Below are positions 61,701-64,000 of a stretch of 64,000 bases of DNA, one piece after another. The stretch spans positions 17,727 to 81,726 of the forward strand of contig CAZUOJ010000004.1 in NCBI GenBank assembly GCA_964622325.1. The letters run 5' to 3'. Below the pieces are notes generated by a model. The model was given only the letters and a program-made list of their open reading frames with translations, was not told the origin of the DNA and searched no databases. Position 1 is the first letter of the stretch; the number at the start of each line of letters is the position of its first letter. Origin of the DNA: JAJFUB01 sp964622325 (GTDB lineage: Bacteria; Armatimonadota; Zipacnadia; Zipacnadales; UBA11051). Made by a program: the position numbers and the translations under genes.

Positions 61701-62269
61701 ATCGCCGCGGCCAAATTTCCCTGCCGCACATGCCAGCGCCCTAATAATCGAATTTCATCCGGGCTGCGCTGCTTTTTGGCCTCAATTTCGGCCATGACAG
61801 CCTCAGGCTCTGCGATTTTTTCCACAATAATATCATCCGCCCAGCCCTCGCTGTCTTCAGCATCAATATATGCCAGCGGATGCACATAAAATGTCTTGTC
61901 GGGACTGACAAATGTAACTTCTTGCTTAATCCAATCCGGCGTGGAATAAATTGGCCGACTGGCGACAAATGCCCATTCGTAGCTATCCCAGCCATAGCAA
62001 TAAGGAGCATAAAAATTGCCTTTGCCGACACGCGCCTTCGCCCATACTGTCACTTTGTAACGCGCAAAAGGCTCCACTTCTAAGGCCCCGCCAATGGCCG
62101 CCCAATGATTGCGCGCTTGCACAGCCAAATGTGCGGCGCGTTTGCCGCTGCGAGCCTGTCCCTCCTCCCCGCTCCCCTCAAAAGAAGGATCAGGATAGAT
62201 ATTTGTGTTTGCCCCAGCCCAGCCTAAACAGAACATTAATAGCCCTGTGATACAGATTTTTTGTAACAT
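58793..62269 (-). CDS. Giant exported DUF4838 protein with GH67-N-like and sugar-binding domains
   Basis: 1,158 residues. The ATG at 62269 follows TTGAGG by six bases; a TTG four codons earlier lies inside that site. It opens with a signal peptide (ICITGLLMFCLGWAGA). A beta-sandwich (to about 155) is followed by a helical repeat region (155-335) with heptad character. A GH67 N-terminal-like domain comes next (NPTPQERYAAKDLRYHLELITG, GNQRGVLYATYEFLEEYLGCRWFAPD), then the DUF4838 TIM-barrel region (VFSVSQNDTFYPCECENCMRV, ETLAYQYSRKPP, KGIYEESCYF). The C-terminal 280 residues form a mutarotase-like sandwich. GH67 enzymes are alpha-glucuronidases; DUF4838 activity is unknown. Confidence 0.78.
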   Translation of the reverse strand: MLQKICITGLLMFCLGWAGANTNIYPDPSFEGSGEEGQARSGKRAAHLAVQARNHWAAIGGALEVEPFARYKVTVWAKARVGKGNFYAPYCYGWDSYEWAFVASRPIYSTPDWIKQEVTFVSPDKTFYVHPLAYIDAEDSEGWADDIIVEKIAEPEAVMAEIEAKKQRSPDEIRLLGRWHVRQGNLAAAIKLMEHTEGLLHADLATVIARAIKDPQQRRPYVMQVVAHGGPTYHEGMKTFQELTAGLEKERLAIAVEAVRMRPQDERTGRAAALILTQAVTAEPLCTVREGLAHIQQIQAALQDALQVLPPQSPAARELQKAAQKLEEQKIIFENRQKELGRCRIVLNGQLLSPKTAAIILPENPTPQERYAAKDLRYHLELITGKEFPIVSEKEGTQGLFVGKTKKAVATGIKFRALGLEGLHIKSVGPSLILAGNQRGVLYATYEFLEEYLGCRWFAPDCMTWPRTGTIKLGVLNHRYIPPLEFRAGDYPCARPGEFAVRLRLNGNNHQMSWEQGGRKGVHSLAHTFAALVPPEKYYATHPEYFSLVKGKRQSGYAQLCLTNPEVLKLCIEGVRKWIQQYPDMKVFSVSQNDTFYPCECENCMRVVEEEGSQAGPIIRFVNAIADAIKEEYPDVAIETLAYQYSRKPPRHVKPRPNVIVCLCSIECCFIHPLGEDPFNKSFAEDLRGWSKICQRLWIWDYVINYAHSICPFPNLYVLKPNINFFLANGVKGIYEESCYFTPGSELQELRNYIIAKTLWNPKYDTQKAINEFCAAYYGPAAPYILDYIKLIHDSVQRVPNLHVQIYTHPKQYVFPEVIAQANLLFSQAEAAVANNPVLLQRVQIARLPIMYAQIVLNTSGAFVEANGKLVQAEGQDIGSLLDRFGVIARAAKITRVREGGPNAELEAWLASVPRQPRALDIISLTNGQLKMDVLPALGGRIWRLTYLPDNHQLLRVAGTPQALSPGEGGYEEYSEGGYRSPGWSENYFVIQRSEHSLTLRTMLRNGLALERKLELAPNQPVLTITSTLSNESQKPVFACLRSHPEFAVSSTEKALLRVLSADGEIRTIALANPANPAEERDIWLREAELPAGQWELVDEGTGMTILHRFERSDVAQALLNRAGQQSRVNLELFTKEATLQPGERLTLRQSFEVVKKH

Positions 62270-62377
62270 CTTTTTCCTCAATTATTTTTTATTTTATGAA
62301 TAAAATTATCTTTCCCCCTATTGCTTTGCCTTCCTGCTTCATAATGAAAAAAAGACAGGCTTTTGCAAATGCAAGCT

Positions 62378-62406
62378 ATTATATGGGAAAGCCATCGTTA
62401 AAATAA
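62378..62406 (-). promoter_or_regulatory. Probable promoter of the DUF4838 operon
   Basis: On the minus strand TTATTT and a perfect TATAAT are separated by 17 nt, about 110 nt before the start at 62269. The -35 match is poor. Confidence 0.4.
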
Positions 62407-62438
62407 GGGATTTTATTTTCCAAGCCAAAGGCTTGTCT

Positions 62439-64000
62439 TTATTCGCCTTCTTCATCTGAGAAGGCGGAAACGTTGTCCGTATAAAAAGCTTCTTCTGTTT
62501 TCTGCGCTTGTAACAGGAAATGATGCAAATTCTCTGCTGCTTTGCGATTCATTCCCGGAACAGCTGCTAATTCTTCAATGGAAGCCTCGCTCATTGCCTG
62601 TAGGGACGGGAAAGCACGCAATAGAGCAGCACGCCGTGCCGGCCCAATGCCCGGCACATTGTCCAGCTGCGAACGCACAATTTTCGTACGGCGCAAGCCC
62701 TCATGATATGTGTGAGCAAAACGATGGGCTTCATCGCGGACACGCTGGAGCAAAAACCATCCGCGAGGATGTTCTTCCATATTGACGGGCTCCGAGCGCC
62801 CGGGCACATACACAGCTTCGTCTCGCTTGGCTAAGCCCGCCAGCACAATCGATTGAGACATATTCTCTTCATCCAGCACACGGGCAATCGCGCCCACTTG
62901 TCCCTTGCCTCCGTCCACAAGCAACAAATCTGGCAGCGGCAAGAATTTTTCATCCCCCCCGAGGCCACGCTTCAGCCGCCGCCGCACAATCTCCGCCAGC
63001 ATCGCATAATCATCAGGCTTGCCCTCCACACGAATTTTGAAACGCCGATAATAACGCTTATCAGGCAAGCCATCTGTAAATACAATCATAGAGCCGACAG
63101 CTTCCTGGCCCTGAATATTGGATATATCATAGCATTCAATACGAGCGGGCCTCCTGGACATCTGCAGCGCTTCTGCCAGATCATTTAATGCCGCCATGCT
63201 TTCTTGTTTTTTACGGCTGCGCTCTTGCATGAATTGCAGCAATTTGATTTGGGCGTTTTTCGCCGCCAGCTCCACAAGCTTTCGTTTTTCGCCGCGCTGG
63301 GGCACTAAAAGCTTGACAGCGCTTCCGCGCAATTCGGCAAACATTTGCTCCCATTCCGCCGCCTCAGGCAGAGGCTCGGGCAACAGGATTTGCCGTGGCG
63401 GCAGCGCATTCTGGCTATAATGAATGGATAAGGCGGCTTCAATAATTTCCGCCGGCAGCCGCCCGCGCGTATGTGTAAAGCTAAAATGCTGAGGATCTAG
63501 CAATCGGCCGGCGCGTACGGGAAATAGCTCCACAACAGCCCAATCGCCCTCTTGCGCCACGCCCAAGACATCCTGATCCCGTTCGGCGGCCGCATTGACA
63601 AGCTGATCCTGAGCGCCTGCTTCTAAAGCTTTTATTTTGTCCCGATATACAGCAGCTCGCTCAAAATCCAGCTCCGCAGCGGCTTTTTCCATCCGCGCGT
63701 GAAATTGCCGTCGCACTTCCTCAATGCGCCCCTCCAGCAACATGACGACTTGCTCTACAATTTTGTTATATTCCTCTGGCGTAACATCTCCTTTACAGGG
63801 CCCCACGCAGCGCTTAATATGATAATTCAGACAGGGACGTGTGGGACGCTGAGGATTGATGGCTTTGCGGCATTGTCGAATGCCAAATAATTCGCTGGCT
63901 AATTCGCGCAATTTCCACATAACTTCGGCGCGAGGATATGGGCCGAAAATAAGCCCGCGGCCCAGGCCATAAACTTCATGTCTTTTGGGATCATGGAAGC
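62439..64000 (-). CDS. uvrC: Excinuclease ABC subunit C (UvrC), missing its N-terminus (cut by window edge)
   Basis: Dual-incision nuclease of nucleotide excision repair. The frame continues past the right edge; the visible 520 residues start in the region HDPKRHEVYGLGRGLIFGPYP, before the Cys-rich RPCLNYHIKRCVGPCKGDV. The UVR motif (about 110 residues in) and the UvrC endonuclease domain (RIECYDISNIQGQEAVGSMIVFTDGLPDKRYYRRF, DDYAMLAEIVRRR, LLLVDGGKGQV) follow. The end is the helix-hairpin-helix pair (LDNVPGIGPARRAALLRAFPSLQAMSEASIEELAAVPGMN). The GIY-YIG domain lies outside the window. Confidence 0.96.
   Translation of the reverse strand, partial: FHDPKRHEVYGLGRGLIFGPYPRAEVMWKLRELASELFGIRQCRKAINPQRPTRPCLNYHIKRCVGPCKGDVTPEEYNKIVEQVVMLLEGRIEEVRRQFHARMEKAAAELDFERAAVYRDKIKALEAGAQDQLVNAAAERDQDVLGVAQEGDWAVVELFPVRAGRLLDPQHFSFTHTRGRLPAEIIEAALSIHYSQNALPPRQILLPEPLPEAAEWEQMFAELRGSAVKLLVPQRGEKRKLVELAAKNAQIKLLQFMQERSRKKQESMAALNDLAEALQMSRRPARIECYDISNIQGQEAVGSMIVFTDGLPDKRYYRRFKIRVEGKPDDYAMLAEIVRRRLKRGLGGDEKFLPLPDLLLVDGGKGQVGAIARVLDEENMSQSIVLAGLAKRDEAVYVPGRSEPVNMEEHPRGWFLLQRVRDEAHRFAHTYHEGLRRTKIVRSQLDNVPGIGPARRAALLRAFPSLQAMSEASIEELAAVPGMNRKAAENLHHFLLQAQKTEEAFYTDNVSAFSDEEGE

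Overview
This is a bacterial chromosome window of intermediate GC content with close to 60 protein genes, two tRNAs and no phage, transposon or CRISPR. Three things point to a diderm bacterium outside the Proteobacteria, most like Armatimonadota or a related Terrabacteria-type phylum. It has a complete run of late lipid A genes. It also has the gene order rpsP-khpA-ylqD-rimM-trmD-rplS-lepB followed by a PIN-TRAM protein, an order known from Firmicutes and their relatives, with groES under a CIRCE element. Finally it has an H-x9-DG pseudopilin and many exported DUF-type glycoside hydrolases. The phylum is an inference; no marker gene was compared.

1-8.4 kb (minus): one operon fabZ-lpxA-lpxB-msbA-waaA-lpxK-lpxL builds and exports lipid A/Kdo, followed by the start of a GH26-like enzyme cut by the window edge. 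8.5 kb: tRNA-Ala. 8.8-24.4 kb: exported carbohydrate enzymes and regulators. These are a DUF4091 protein, a zinc alcohol dehydrogenase, two separate ECF sigma/anti-sigma modules (one with an RseB-like lipoprotein), an SGNH hydrolase, a very large glycosidase split by a frameshift, and an exported protein paired with a zinc-ribbon protein. 24.6-31.5 kb: a URO-D-like protein, tRNA-Leu, a cytoplasmic-looking NamZ (GH171), an FAH-family hydrolase, another exported TIM-barrel glycosidase and an unknown exported protein.

31.7-34.9 kb: a cobalamin riboswitch with its terminator controls btuF-btuD-btuC for B12 uptake. 35-41.2 kb: small proteins, a sugar isomerase-like protein, a degenerate GGDEF protein, a type II pseudopilin, a GH172 enzyme and a rhomboid protease. 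41.4-46 kb: groEL and groES, a TRIC-type channel and a lipoprotein made of two tandem copies of one unit.

46.4-57.8 kb (plus): a Gfo/Idh/MocA oxidoreductase, then housekeeping genes. These are ffh behind an attenuator-like leader, the rpsP-to-lepB cluster behind a promoter with a perfect palindrome at its start site, the PIN-TRAM protein overlapping a fused ispDF, and aconitase. 57.9-64 kb (minus): an aldo/keto-reductase-like TIM-barrel protein downstream of a 1,158-residue exported DUF4838 protein, then the 3' part of uvrC.

Taken together the window suggests a heterotrophic diderm that degrades complex glycans outside the cell, imports cobalamin and controls its envelope through ECF sigma factors. 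The least explained items are the frameshifted giant glycosidase, the leader in front of ffh and the palindrome at the rpsP promoter.
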